Made by a program: the position numbers and the translations under genes. From Deltaproteobacteria bacterium UBA2385 (GTDB lineage Bacteria > Myxococcota_A > UBA796 > UBA2385), in NCBI GenBank assembly GCA_002343455.1, contig DDSR01000016.1, forward strand, positions 1,356 through 13,726: DNA of 12,371 bases, in the 5' to 3' direction. Under the pieces are notes generated by a model. The model was given only the letters and a program-made list of their open reading frames with translations, made no database searches and was not told where the DNA came from. Each line of letters begins with the position of its first letter. Positions within the stretch are counted from its first letter, which is position 1. Of this stretch, positions 1 to 8,616 are shown one piece after another.

Positions 1-375
1 GTGGACCTGACCGACAGCTTCGCCCGCTGGCTCGACGGCGAGAAGTACCGCGAGTCCTACTTCAAGAACCCGAAGATGATGGCCCCGAAGCTCCCGCGCT
101 TCCTCGACTTCGCGGCGGGCGAGGTCGTCGCCGCCGCCGAGGCGCAGGGAGCCGACGAGGACACCGTGGTCGCCGTGCTGGGCGTCGCCAGCCTGTTCGG
201 CTTCGTGCAGGTGTCCGATCTGGTGCCGCGCGTCGTCTCTCGTCTGTCGGGGCGGCTGCTCGTGTTCTTCCCTGGCTCGCGCGAGGGCAACGTCTACAAG
301 CTGCTCGATGCCCGCGAGGGCTGGAACTACCTCGCCACGCCGATCACCGCCTTCGACGACGGGAGCGCCCCATGA
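1..375 (+). CDS. brxB: BrxB, C-terminal part (5' truncated by the window)
   Basis: This is the last 124 codons of a BrxB-like (DUF1788) protein, a small BREX core component of unresolved biochemical role. The recognisable part is the C-terminus: RLLVFFPGSREGNVYKLLDA, then REGWNYLATPI, a pattern I associate with the end of BrxB. Family members are usually near 190-200 residues, so roughly 70 N-terminal residues lie before base 1. The GTG at base 1 opens the frame but is most likely an internal Val codon, not the true start. The TGA stop (373-375) overlaps the ATG of brxC in an ATGA junction, implying translational coupling. Assignment rests on the C-terminal pattern plus the position directly before brxC. 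No signal peptide or membrane segment is visible. Confidence 0.85.
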   Translation: MDLTDSFARWLDGEKYRESYFKNPKMMAPKLPRFLDFAAGEVVAAAEAQGADEDTVVAVLGVASLFGFVQVSDLVPRVVSRLSGRLLVFFPGSREGNVYKLLDAREGWNYLATPITAFDDGSAP

Positions 376-3300
376 CCGCGAACCGGGAGGTCTTCGCCAC
401 CGACCCCGACAGCCTCGAACTGCTGAACCACGGCGTCGCCGAGGTGAAGGGCGGTCGCACCGACGCCGAGCTTCGTACGCTCCGCTACGAGCTGTCCACC
501 TTCGTCTGCCAGGGGCAGTACGAGGCGGGCTTGCGGAAGGTGCTGGAGACGTACCTCGCAAACCTCGGAAAGACCGAGCAGCCCGGCATCTGGGTCAGCG
601 GCTTCTTCGGGAGCGGCAAGTCGCACTTCGTGAAGGTGCTCCGCGCCTTGTGGACCGACGAGCCCTTCGCCGACGGCACGCAGCCGCGCGGGCTCTCGCA
701 CCTCACCACCGAGATCAACGACGCGCTCCGCGAGTTGACCACGCGCGGCAAGCAGTCGGCGGGGCTGCACGCCGCCGCCGGCACCCTCGGCGCGTCCGCT
801 CGCAGCGTGCGCCTGGGCATCCTGTCCATCGTGTTCCGGTCGGTCGGCCTGCCCGAGCGGTACGACCTGGCCTCCTTCGTCATGTGGCTGCGCGACCACG
901 GCTGCCTGGACGCGGTGAAGGCCGCCGTCGAAGCCGATGGCACGCCCTGGGACGAGGAGATCCACGACTTCCTCGTCTCGCCCGTCATCCACGAGGCCAT
1001 CGCCGCCCACTTCCCGAAGTGGACGACGCCCGTGGGCGAGATCGGCACCCTGTTGCACGCGAGCTTCCCCGACCGCGACGACGTGTCGAACGACGAGATG
1101 GTCGCCGCGATCCGCAAGGCGCTGACCCGCGACGGCAAGTTCCCGCTCACCCTGCTCGCCATCGACGAGGTGCAGCAGTTCATCGGCGACAACTCCGACC
1201 GCGCCCACATGGTGCAGGAGGCCGCCGAGGAGTGCTGCAAGCGGTTCGGCTCCTCGCTGCTCATCATCGGCACGGGCCAGTCCGCGATGGCGAGCACGCC
1301 GCAGCTCCTCAAGCTCAAGGGCCGGTTCCCCATCGAGGTCCAGCTCTCCGACGCCGACGTGGACACGGTGGTCCGCCAGATCGTGCTCCGCAAGCGCACC
1401 GACCGCATGAACGCCGTCCGCGACGTGCTCGACAAGCACAACGGCGAGATCAGCAAGCACCTGGCCGGCACGCACATCGGCCCGCGCCCCGAGGACAAGG
1501 ACGTGCTGGTGTCGGACTACCCGCTGCTGCCCGTGCGGCGGCGGTTCTGGGAGCACGCGCTCCGCGCCGTGGACGTGGGCGGCACCACGGTCCAGCTCCG
1601 CAACCAGCTCCGCGTGGTCTACGAGGCCGTGCGCTCCACCGCCGCCGACCCGCTCGGCACGGTGATCCCCGCCGACTTCCTCTACTTCCAGTTGGCCCCG
1701 ACGCTGCTCCAGACCAGCGTGCTCCCCCGCGAGGTCCACGAGCTCGTCGGGCGGCTCCAGAAGAGCCTCGAGGCCGACTCGGCGCTGAAGGCCCGGCTGG
1801 TCGCGCTGGTGTTCCTCATCGGGAAGCTGCCCCGCGAGGCGAGCCAGGGCGGCGATCTCGGCGTGCGCGCCGACGCGGAGACGCTGGCCGACCTGCTCGT
1901 GCAGAACCTCGAACACGGCGGGGCCGACGTGCGGAAGGCCGTCCCGGCTGCCTTGCAGGCCCTTGTGGACGCGGGCCAGCTCATGCAGGTCGAGACGGAG
2001 TACCGCGTGCAGACGCGCGAGAGCGCGGCCTGGGAGGCGGATTTCCAGAAGCACCGCAAGGCGCTGTCCGACGACGACACCAAGGTCGGCACGGCGCGCG
2101 GCGAGGCGCTGGCCGAGGCCGCGAAGAAGCGCCTGGGCACCGGCAGCGTGCCCCACGGCGCGTCGAAGGTGCCCCGCAAGGTGGTGCTGTCCTTCGGGCC
2201 GGTCGCTCCCACCGTCGAGGCCGGCGCGGTGCCCGTGTGGGTCCGCGACGCCTGGGCTGAGAGCGAGAGCACCATCCAGACCGACGCGGTGAAGGCCGGC
2301 AACGAGTCGCCGCTGGTGTTCGTGCTGTTGCCGAACCGCAACGCCGACGAGATCAAGAAGGCGCTCGTGACGCTCAAGGCGGCCGAGACGACGCTCCAGA
2401 CGCGCGGCGTGCCGAGCAACGAGGAGGGCAACCTGGCCCGCGCCGCGGTCGAGACGCGCCGCGACCGGGCCAAGGACCGGCTGGTGGCGCTGCTCGACGA
2501 GGTGCTCGACAACGCCCAGGTCATCCAGGCCGGCGGCAACGAGGTCACCGGCGGCAGCGTGCCCGAGGCGGTGCGCGCGGCGGTGGACAACGCCCTGGTG
2601 CGCCTGTTCCCCAAGTTCGCGTCGGGCGACCACGCGAAGTGGGACGCCGTGGTGAAGAAGGCCCGCACCGGCGACGGCTCGGCGCTCACGGTGGTCGGCT
2701 TCCACGACGCCGCCGACAAGCACCCGGTCTGCCACGAGGTGCTGGGCTTCACCGCCGCCAGCCAGACCGGGGCCGAGGTCCGCAAGCACTTCGAGGGGCC
2801 GCCCTACGGGTGGTCCGGCGACGCGGTGGACGGGGCGCTCTACGTCCTCATCGTCACCGAGCACCTGCGCGCCTCCACGGGCGGCGGTGCCCCGCTTACC
2901 GCCGCCGGGCTCGACCGCGCCAAGATCGGCCTGTCCAAGTTCCGCGCCGAGACGGTGCCGCTTACCGTGCAGGAGAGGCTCGGCGTTCGGTCCCTGATGC
3001 AGGCGACCGGCGTTCTCTGTGACAAGGGCGCGGAGCCCCAGCAGGCCCCCGCGCTGGTCGCCGAGCTGAAGCGCCGCGCCGCCGCCGCCGGGGGTGAGCC
3101 GCCGGCCCCCGCCGCGCCGAGCACCGCCCACTTGCTCGCGCTCGACGGCCTCGCCGGGAACGCGCTGGTGAAGAAGCTCTACGAGGCCAAGGACGACCTG
3201 TCCGCCAACGTGGACGCCTGGGACAAGCTCGCGAAGGCCATCGAGGCGCGGATGCCCCGCTACCGGACGCTGGAGGCGCTGCTCGCCGCCGCCGCGACGC

Positions 3301-3821
3301 TCCCGGTCGCGGTCGAGGTCGCCGCCCAGCGGGACGCGCTGCGCGACGGGCGCGGATTGCTCACCGAGCCCGACCCGCTGCCCCACCTGTGCGAGCAGGT
3401 CACCACCGCGCTCCGCGAGGCCCTGGTGGGTGCCAGGGACGCCTGGAGGGCCGTCTACGACGCCGAGATGGCCGGGCTGGTCGCCACCGAGGCGTGGTCC
3501 AAGCTGCCCGAGGAGCGCCGCCAGGGGCTCCTCGTGAAGCACGGCGTGGCGGCCGTGCCCTCGCTCACCGTCGGCACGATGGACGAGGTGCTGCGCGCCG
3601 CGCAAGCGCGCTCGCCGAGCCAGTGGGCGCTCGACCAGGCCGGCTTGCCCGGCCGGTTCGCGGCGGCCCGCCTCGAAGCCATCCAGCTCGTCGCGCCCAA
3701 GGCGCAGCCGGTGAGCTTGCCCAAGGCCACCCTGCACACCGAAGCCGAGGTCCAGACGTGGCTCGACGAGGCCCGCTCCGCAATCCTCGCCAAGCTCGCC
3801 GACGGCCCCGTCGTCGTCTGA
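372..3821 (+). CDS. brxC: BrxC, BREX P-loop ATPase
   Basis: A 1149-residue cytoplasmic ATPase, the BrxC/PglY component of BREX, needed for phage exclusion in the systems studied, though its exact action is not settled. The Walker A motif GFFGSGKS is at residues 77-84, preceded by GIWVS and followed by HFVKVL, a block highly typical of BrxC. Walker B is LLAIDE at about 261-266, followed by VQQFIGD. A sensor-like IIGTGQ lies at 298-303. The rest is long, charged and probably mostly helical, with an Ala/Pro-rich linker near residues 895-915. The length is slightly below the roughly 1200 residues usual in type 1 systems. The start is the ATG at 372, with GGGAG at 361-365 and an ATGA overlap with brxB. 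Nearly all codons end in G or C, as in the rest of the backbone. Confidence 0.93.
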   Translation: MTANREVFATDPDSLELLNHGVAEVKGGRTDAELRTLRYELSTFVCQGQYEAGLRKVLETYLANLGKTEQPGIWVSGFFGSGKSHFVKVLRALWTDEPFADGTQPRGLSHLTTEINDALRELTTRGKQSAGLHAAAGTLGASARSVRLGILSIVFRSVGLPERYDLASFVMWLRDHGCLDAVKAAVEADGTPWDEEIHDFLVSPVIHEAIAAHFPKWTTPVGEIGTLLHASFPDRDDVSNDEMVAAIRKALTRDGKFPLTLLAIDEVQQFIGDNSDRAHMVQEAAEECCKRFGSSLLIIGTGQSAMASTPQLLKLKGRFPIEVQLSDADVDTVVRQIVLRKRTDRMNAVRDVLDKHNGEISKHLAGTHIGPRPEDKDVLVSDYPLLPVRRRFWEHALRAVDVGGTTVQLRNQLRVVYEAVRSTAADPLGTVIPADFLYFQLAPTLLQTSVLPREVHELVGRLQKSLEADSALKARLVALVFLIGKLPREASQGGDLGVRADAETLADLLVQNLEHGGADVRKAVPAALQALVDAGQLMQVETEYRVQTRESAAWEADFQKHRKALSDDDTKVGTARGEALAEAAKKRLGTGSVPHGASKVPRKVVLSFGPVAPTVEAGAVPVWVRDAWAESESTIQTDAVKAGNESPLVFVLLPNRNADEIKKALVTLKAAETTLQTRGVPSNEEGNLARAAVETRRDRAKDRLVALLDEVLDNAQVIQAGGNEVTGGSVPEAVRAAVDNALVRLFPKFASGDHAKWDAVVKKARTGDGSALTVVGFHDAADKHPVCHEVLGFTAASQTGAEVRKHFEGPPYGWSGDAVDGALYVLIVTEHLRASTGGGAPLTAAGLDRAKIGLSKFRAETVPLTVQERLGVRSLMQATGVLCDKGAEPQQAPALVAELKRRAAAAGGEPPAPAAPSTAHLLALDGLAGNALVKKLYEAKDDLSANVDAWDKLAKAIEARMPRYRTLEALLAAAATLPVAVEVAAQRDALRDGRGLLTEPDPLPHLCEQVTTALREALVGARDAWRAVYDAEMAGLVATEAWSKLPEERRQGLLVKHGVAAVPSLTVGTMDEVLRAAQARSPSQWALDQAGLPGRFAAARLEAIQLVAPKAQPVSLPKATLHTEAEVQTWLDEARSAILAKLADGPVVV

Positions 3822-3828
3822 CCCCCAC

Positions 3829-3832
3829 GGAG
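3829..3832 (+). promoter_or_regulatory. Ribosome binding site of pglX
   Basis: GGAG lies nine bases before the ATG at 3842, inside the 20-base gap after the brxC stop. This is the only junction in the window that is not overlapping. It supports the ATG at 3842 as the pglX start. The gap is too short for a convincing promoter or terminator, so transcription probably continues from brxC. Confidence 0.6.
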
Positions 3833-3841
3833 TCCTGACCC

Positions 3842-6800
3842 ATGCCCACCCTCGATCCCAGCCTCCGCGACCAGCTCGCCACCGTGATCGGCAAGGAGAA
3901 CGCCGACACGGGGGCGCGCCTCGTCGCCGAGGCCGGCGCGAAGGCCGCCATCGAGGCGCTGGCGGTCCACCTGCCGTCCCCCTACGCCCACCTCGACGCG
4001 GCGCTGAAGCAGCTCCGCAACCGCCTCCGCGCCCGCGCCCGCCAGCTCGGCGACACCCGCCACGCCGACGGCCGGCACGAGATCGGCCGCCTCGTGGAGC
4101 AGGCCGCCTACGAGCACTGGCACCGGATGCTGTTCGCGCGCTTCCTGGCCGAGAACGACCTGCTCATCCACCCGGAGATGAAGGTCGCGGTCACCCTGGA
4201 GGAGTGCGCCGAGCTGGCCGCCTCCGAGGGGGCCGCCGACGGCTGGGAGCTGGCCGGGCGCTATGCCAGCCGGATGCTCCCGCAGATCTTCCGCCCCGAC
4301 GACCCGCTGCTCGCGGTGCGCTTCGCCATCGACGACGTGAAGAAGCTGGAGGCGCTGCTCGACAGCCTGCCCGCCTCCCTGTTCACCGCGTCCGACAGCC
4401 TGGGCTGGTGCTACCAGTTCTGGCAGGCCCGGAAGAAGAAGGAGGTCAATGCGTCGGAGGTGAAGATCGGCGCAGACGAGCTTCCGGCCGTCACGCAGTT
4501 GTTCACCGAGCCCTACATGGTGCAGTTCCTCCTGCACAACACGCTGGGCGCGTGGTGGGTGGGCGCGGGCCGCGCGCTGCCCGTCGAGATGCCCTACCTC
4601 CGCGTGCTCGACGACGGCACGCCCGCCGCCGGCACCTTCGAGGGCTGGCCGCGCCTCGCCCGCGAGCTGAAGGTGCTCGACCCGTGCTGCGGGTCCGGCC
4701 ACTTCCTCGTCGCCGCCTTCGAGATCCTCGTCGCCTTCCGCGTCGCCGAGGAGGGCCTGACCGCCCGCGAAGCCTGCGACGCCGTGCTCCGCGACAACCT
4801 GTTCGGGCTGGAGATCGACGCCCGGTGCGTGCAGATCGCGGCCTTCGCGCTGGCGATGGCGGCGTGGACGTACCCGGAGGCCGGGGGCTACCGCCCGCTC
4901 GCGCCGATGAACGTGGCGTGCTCGGGGCTGGCGATCTCGGCGAAGAAGGAGGAGTGGGAGCGCCTGGGCGGCGACAACGCGCGGCTGCGCGCCGGCATGG
5001 GGCGCATGTGGGAGCTGTTCAGCGACGCGCCGGTGCTGGGAAGCTTGATTGATCCCAGCCGTTCCGCCCCGAGCAATCTGTATGTCGCAAGCTTCGACGA
5101 GATCCGCGAGCGCGTTTCCCGTGCCGTGTTGGGCGAAGGTCAACAGTCAGGCGAGGACACTCTGGAGTTCGTGGTCGCGGCGGAGGGGATGGCACGCGCG
5201 GCCGAGTTGCTCACGAGCCGCTACACGATGGTTCTGACCAACGTCCCTTACCTCGAACAGCGGAAGCAACACGAGATCACGCGGGAATACTGCAAGTCCT
5301 TCCTTCCTGCTGCCAAGAGCGACATCGCGAACGCCTTCATGGAGCGAAGTCGGGTCTGGTGTCCCCAAGGGACCATCGCTGTTGTCACGCCGCAGAACTG
5401 GCTGTTCCTTTCCAGCTATCGCCGTTTCCGTGAGGATTGGCTGAAAGAGACGAGATGGTCCGTGCTGGCACGACTTGGGCCGGGAGCATTCGAAACGATC
5501 AGCGGAGAAGTGGTGAAAGCCATCCTGTTCATCGCGACGAACTCACCCCCACCTCCGCAGCATCGATTCATCGACCTTGATGCATCCTCAGCGCCCAGCG
5601 CGGCGGACAAGGCAGCCGCGTTGCAGACCAGCCAGGTGGTGCCTGTAGATCAAGCGGCTCAGACGCAGAATCCCGACAGCAGAATCGTCGTAGGGCTCGA
5701 CACCTCCGTCCCCAGGCTGGAGAAGTATGCCGTGTCCTTGGCCGGGATCATGAACGGCGATTCACCGCGTTACCAGCGCCAGTTCTGGGAAACCTGCGAC
5801 TTCACATCGGGGTGGGTGCGGCAACAGACGACGGTGTCATCGACGCGGAGCTACGGAGGACTGGAGAAGATCATCTACTATGATGATGAGCATGGGCACC
5901 TGCGAGCCCCCGCGGAGTATCGCCGGACGGCCCTTCATGATTCTGATCAGCGAGGCAACGCCGCGTGGGGTCGACTCGGCGTCGCGGTGAGCCAGACAGG
6001 CTCACTCCCGGCCGCGCTCTATCTGGGCAACAAGTTTGACTCTAACGTCGCTGTGCTTGTACCACACAATCCAGACCATCTACCTGCGCTCTGGGCCTTC
6101 GTAAGTAGCGATGAGTTCAACGTTGAGGTGAGGCGGCTGGACGCCAAGCTAAACGTCACGAACGCGACCATCGCAAAGGTAGGCTTCGACGTTGAAAAGT
6201 GGCAGGATGAGGCCGGGGGCCGTTTCCCGACGGGCCTTCCCCCTGCTTCATCTGCGGCACCCGACCAGTGGATCTTCTCGGGCGATCCTCGCGCGTCCGA
6301 CGCCCCCCTCCACGTCGCCGTCGCCCGCCTCCTCGGCTACCGCTGGCCCGACCAGCAGCCCGACGCGCTCGACGCCCACGCCGACAACGACGGCATCGTC
6401 TGTCTCCCCGCGCTGCGCGGCGAGCGCCCGGCGGCCGACCGCCTGGCCGACCTGCTCGCGGCGGCCTGGGGCAAGGACTGGCACCCGCAGACCCTCACCG
6501 ACCTGCTCGCGGCCGTCGGCCACCAGGGCACGCTGGAGGAGTGGCTGCGCGACGCCTTCTTCAAGCAGCACTGTGAGCTGTTCCACCACCGGCCCTTCGT
6601 CTGGCACGTCTGGGACGGACACCGCGAGGGCTTCTCGGCGCTGGTGAACTACCACAAGCTCGACCACGAGGGCCTGAAGTCGCTCACCTACAGCTACCTG
6701 GGCGACTGGATCCGCACGCAGGAGATCGAGGCCAAGGCCGGCAAGAGCGGGGCCGGCGACAAGCTCGCCAAGGCCAAGGCGCTCCAGCAGCGCCTCGCCG

Positions 6801-7093
6801 CCATCCTCGAAGGCGAGGCCCCGCTGGACGTGTTCGTCCGCTGGAAGCCGATCGAGCAGCAGCCCATCGGCTGGCATCCCGACCTCGACGACGGCGTGCG
6901 CCTCAACATCCGCCCCTTCCTCACCGTCGCCGACGTGGGCGCGAAGGGGGCCGGCGTGCTCCGCTGGAAGCCCAACATCAAGTGGGGCAAGGACCGGGGC
7001 AAGAACCCACCGGGCTCGCCGTGGGGCGAGGACCGCGACAACGACAAGCACCTGACGCTCGCGGAGAAGCGGGCGGCAAGGGGTGAAGCATGA
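3842..7093 (+). CDS. pglX: PglX, BREX adenine-specific DNA methyltransferase
   Basis: A 1083-residue class I N6-adenine methyltransferase of the BREX type, expected to methylate a non-palindromic host motif with S-adenosylmethionine and so mark self DNA. The N-terminal helical part holds YEHWHRMLFARFLAENDLL. Motif I (SAM binding) is LDPCCGSGHF, with D280 to F288. Motif IV is N-V-P-Y at 467-470 instead of the usual N-P-P-Y. It is followed by a normal Eco57I-like catalytic core with DIANAFMERS and VVTPQNW. The C-terminus has DGVRLNIRPFL and then RWKPNIKWGKDRGKNPPGSP, a hallmark PglX tail. The protein is somewhat shorter than the about 1200-residue enterobacterial forms. Residues about 400-816 have clearly different codon use from both ends (see the separate entry). 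The TGA overlaps the next gene's ATG. Confidence 0.93.
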   Translation: MPTLDPSLRDQLATVIGKENADTGARLVAEAGAKAAIEALAVHLPSPYAHLDAALKQLRNRLRARARQLGDTRHADGRHEIGRLVEQAAYEHWHRMLFARFLAENDLLIHPEMKVAVTLEECAELAASEGAADGWELAGRYASRMLPQIFRPDDPLLAVRFAIDDVKKLEALLDSLPASLFTASDSLGWCYQFWQARKKKEVNASEVKIGADELPAVTQLFTEPYMVQFLLHNTLGAWWVGAGRALPVEMPYLRVLDDGTPAAGTFEGWPRLARELKVLDPCCGSGHFLVAAFEILVAFRVAEEGLTAREACDAVLRDNLFGLEIDARCVQIAAFALAMAAWTYPEAGGYRPLAPMNVACSGLAISAKKEEWERLGGDNARLRAGMGRMWELFSDAPVLGSLIDPSRSAPSNLYVASFDEIRERVSRAVLGEGQQSGEDTLEFVVAAEGMARAAELLTSRYTMVLTNVPYLEQRKQHEITREYCKSFLPAAKSDIANAFMERSRVWCPQGTIAVVTPQNWLFLSSYRRFREDWLKETRWSVLARLGPGAFETISGEVVKAILFIATNSPPPPQHRFIDLDASSAPSAADKAAALQTSQVVPVDQAAQTQNPDSRIVVGLDTSVPRLEKYAVSLAGIMNGDSPRYQRQFWETCDFTSGWVRQQTTVSSTRSYGGLEKIIYYDDEHGHLRAPAEYRRTALHDSDQRGNAAWGRLGVAVSQTGSLPAALYLGNKFDSNVAVLVPHNPDHLPALWAFVSSDEFNVEVRRLDAKLNVTNATIAKVGFDVEKWQDEAGGRFPTGLPPASSAAPDQWIFSGDPRASDAPLHVAVARLLGYRWPDQQPDALDAHADNDGIVCLPALRGERPAADRLADLLAAAWGKDWHPQTLTDLLAAVGHQGTLEEWLRDAFFKQHCELFHHRPFVWHVWDGHREGFSALVNYHKLDHEGLKSLTYSYLGDWIRTQEIEAKAGKSGAGDKLAKAKALQQRLAAILEGEAPLDVFVRWKPIEQQPIGWHPDLDDGVRLNIRPFLTVADVGAKGAGVLRWKPNIKWGKDRGKNPPGSPWGEDRDNDKHLTLAEKRAARGEA
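5041..6290 (+). other. Low-GC-bias segment inside pglX (putative recombined specificity region)
   Basis: Within pglX, codon choice changes near 5041, where the text becomes GGAAGCTTGATTGATCCCAG, and returns to the backbone style near 6290. In a sample of 19 codons from 5882, seven end in A or T, while a 19-codon sample of brxC from 1083 has none. By hand count, the line 6061-6120 is about 52 percent GC against 67-73 percent for sampled brxC lines. The segment encodes about residues 400-816. It covers motif IV and the stretch where the target-recognition domain is expected. The reading frame is intact across both edges. I infer allelic replacement of the specificity part. Relaxed codon selection in a fast-diverging domain is the alternative. 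Edges are approximate. Confidence 0.65.
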
Positions 7094-8616
7094 TCCGCCA
7101 CCTGACCCTGAAGGACGTAGGCCCCGCGCGGGACCTGAAGTTCGCCTTCTCGCCGCGCCTGAACGTGCTCACGGGCGACAACGGGCTCGGCAAGACGTTT
7201 GTGCTCGACGTGCTGTGGTGGGTGCTGACGACGACGTGGGCGGGCGAGAAGGCGTTCCCTTGGCGGCCGTTGCCTAAGGACTTCGTGGGCGAAGCCGTCG
7301 GAGGCGCTGCGGAGCCCGAACCCGAACCAGATCCCGGCATCCTGGCGGTGCTCACGAAGCGTGAGGGGGAGCCCTGGGACGACATGGAGGTGGTGACCAG
7401 CGGAACGTGGAAGTGGGACAGCCAGGAATGGGTGCGGAGCCTCTGGCAGCCGAACCGCCTCACTCCGGGCTCGGTCGTGTACCCGGAGCAGCACGACGAA
7501 GCCGAGTTCCGCCCACGCAGCCTGGTCATCTACGCCCGCATCGACGGTAGCTATGCCGTGTTCGACACCCTCTACGCCAAGGGCGGCATCTCGACGTTCG
7601 CCGACACGGCCATCGTGCTCTCGCCGACGGAGCTTTGGGACGGCAAGGAGGTCGCTGACGCAGAGGTGCAGGGCGGCAAACGAACGGTGATCGCCGGACT
7701 TCTCGCCGATTGGGTGAGCTGGCAGCAGCGTTCCAAGTCGAAGGAGTTCGGGGCGCTTCGCAAGGTGCTTCACGCGCTCTGGCCTCCGGGCGAGCACCTG
7801 AACCTTGATCTGGAGCCCACCCGCGTTCATCTGCGTGACCGGCGCGACATTCCCGCCGTCGGCACCCCCTACGGCGTGGTGCCGGTCACCCTCGCGTCCG
7901 CCGGCATGAAGCGGGCACTGTCGTTGGCCTACCTCCTCGTATGGGCGTGGACGGAGCACGAGAAGGCTGCGAAGGAGAGCCGTCAGAAGCCGACCCGAGA
8001 CGTGGTACTGCTCATCGACGAGCCCGAGCTTCATCAGCATCCCTCGTGGCAGCGCGCCTTCCTACCTGCCGTTCTCAAGGCGATCGGCATGATCGCCCCC
8101 AACGCCGCCGTGCAGGTGTTCACGGCCACGCACTCGCCACTCGTTCTCGCTTCACTGGAAAACGCATGGGTCGAGGCGTTGGACGACCTGTTCGTCATGG
8201 AGCGCGATGGCTCTCTGGTGCGCGCCAACGAACAGGAGTTCGTGCGCGAGGGTGACGTGACGGCCTGGCTCGCGTCGAGCGTTTTCGGAGGCGTCAGTGG
8301 GCGGTCGCGTGGCGCGGAGCTTGCGATCGACGCCGCGCAGAACTTCATGGCCGACAGGTTGAAGGAAGCAGACGACTCCCTCGGGCTGCTCTACGACCAC
8401 TTGGACGAGCAGCCACGGCCGGCCATCCCGGACAATGAGGACCTCGACTGGCTCATGCAGATCGCAGATGAAGCCTACCGGCGGCGGCCCCTCGCCGAGC
8501 GCGTCCACGACGCGCTGAAGCACACGCTGCCAGGGCACGACGAGTTCTGGGTCCACTGGACCCTCGTGTATCGGCCGGGGACGCGACCAAAGGAGGGTGG
8601 CGATGCGGCACGTTGA
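7090..8616 (+). CDS. ABC/AAA_21-type ATPase, PtuA-like (Septu/retron effector family)
   Basis: A 508-residue SMC/ABC-like ATPase that is not a BREX core protein. Walker A is GDNGLGKT (29-36). An ABC-signature-like ASAGMKRAL starts at 269. Walker B is VVLLIDEPELHQHPSWQRAF, with D310 and E311, and the H-loop is THSPLVLASLE with H348. About 230 residues separate Walker A from the signature. They include an acidic-proline run E75-P-E-P-E-P-D-P82. The C-terminal part has WLASSVFGGVSGRSRGAELA and LPGHDEFWVHWTLVY, resembling the tail of ATPases paired with HNH nucleases. No TOPRIM domain is evident, which argues against GajA or a full OLD nuclease. The start ATG at 7090 overlaps the pglX stop and has AAGGGG at 7078-7083. 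Codon bias is milder than the backbone. The PtuA-like family is inferred from motifs plus the HNH partner. A more general AAA_21 defence ATPase remains possible. Confidence 0.75.
   Translation: MIRHLTLKDVGPARDLKFAFSPRLNVLTGDNGLGKTFVLDVLWWVLTTTWAGEKAFPWRPLPKDFVGEAVGGAAEPEPEPDPGILAVLTKREGEPWDDMEVVTSGTWKWDSQEWVRSLWQPNRLTPGSVVYPEQHDEAEFRPRSLVIYARIDGSYAVFDTLYAKGGISTFADTAIVLSPTELWDGKEVADAEVQGGKRTVIAGLLADWVSWQQRSKSKEFGALRKVLHALWPPGEHLNLDLEPTRVHLRDRRDIPAVGTPYGVVPVTLASAGMKRALSLAYLLVWAWTEHEKAAKESRQKPTRDVVLLIDEPELHQHPSWQRAFLPAVLKAIGMIAPNAAVQVFTATHSPLVLASLENAWVEALDDLFVMERDGSLVRANEQEFVREGDVTAWLASSVFGGVSGRSRGAELAIDAAQNFMADRLKEADDSLGLLYDHLDEQPRPAIPDNEDLDWLMQIADEAYRRRPLAERVHDALKHTLPGHDEFWVHWTLVYRPGTRPKEGGDAAR
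8591..8596 (+). promoter_or_regulatory. Strong ribosome binding site of the HNH gene
   Basis: A perfect AGGAGG lies inside the 3' end of the ATPase gene, six bases before the ATG at 8603. An in-frame GTG at 8597 directly abuts this site and could not use it. The site therefore fixes the ATG at 8603 as the start. It is the strongest such site I see in the window, which suggests relatively high translation of the nuclease partner. Confidence 0.75.

Noticed and set aside
1..3. GTG at base 1 as the true brxB start
   Set aside because: The resulting 124 residues are much shorter than the family and lack the N-terminal half. The window edge is the simpler explanation.
308..2260. A 650-codon plus-strand frame overlapping brxC
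   Set aside because: The translation is Arg/Pro/Gly/Ala-rich low complexity, typical of a shifted frame in GC-rich coding DNA. It has no domain and no good start site.
327..3737. A 1136-codon open frame on the minus strand opposite brxC
   Set aside because: With nearly every codon ending in G or C, stops are rare in the opposite frames. The predicted protein is a low-complexity mix of Gly, Ala, Arg, Leu, Val and His with no motif, while the plus frame encodes clear BrxC motifs.
3455..5143. A 562-codon minus-strand frame across brxC and pglX
   Set aside because: It spans the junction of two well-supported genes on the other strand and has low-complexity composition. It stops soon after the codon bias changes near 5040, as expected for a GC-bias artefact.
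6694..8040. A 448-codon minus-strand frame across the pglX end and ATPase start
   Set aside because: It lies opposite the conserved PglX tail and the ATPase Walker A region and has no recognisable motif or start signal.
8597..8602. GTG at 8597 as start of the HNH gene
   Set aside because: It directly abuts the AGGAGG site, leaving no spacing. The ATG two codons later has ideal six-base spacing.
7090..8616. Reading the ATPase as Gabija GajA or an OLD-family nuclease
   Set aside because: No TOPRIM-like segment is visible after the ATPase domain, and the following gene is HNH-like, not a UvrD-type helicase as in GajB.
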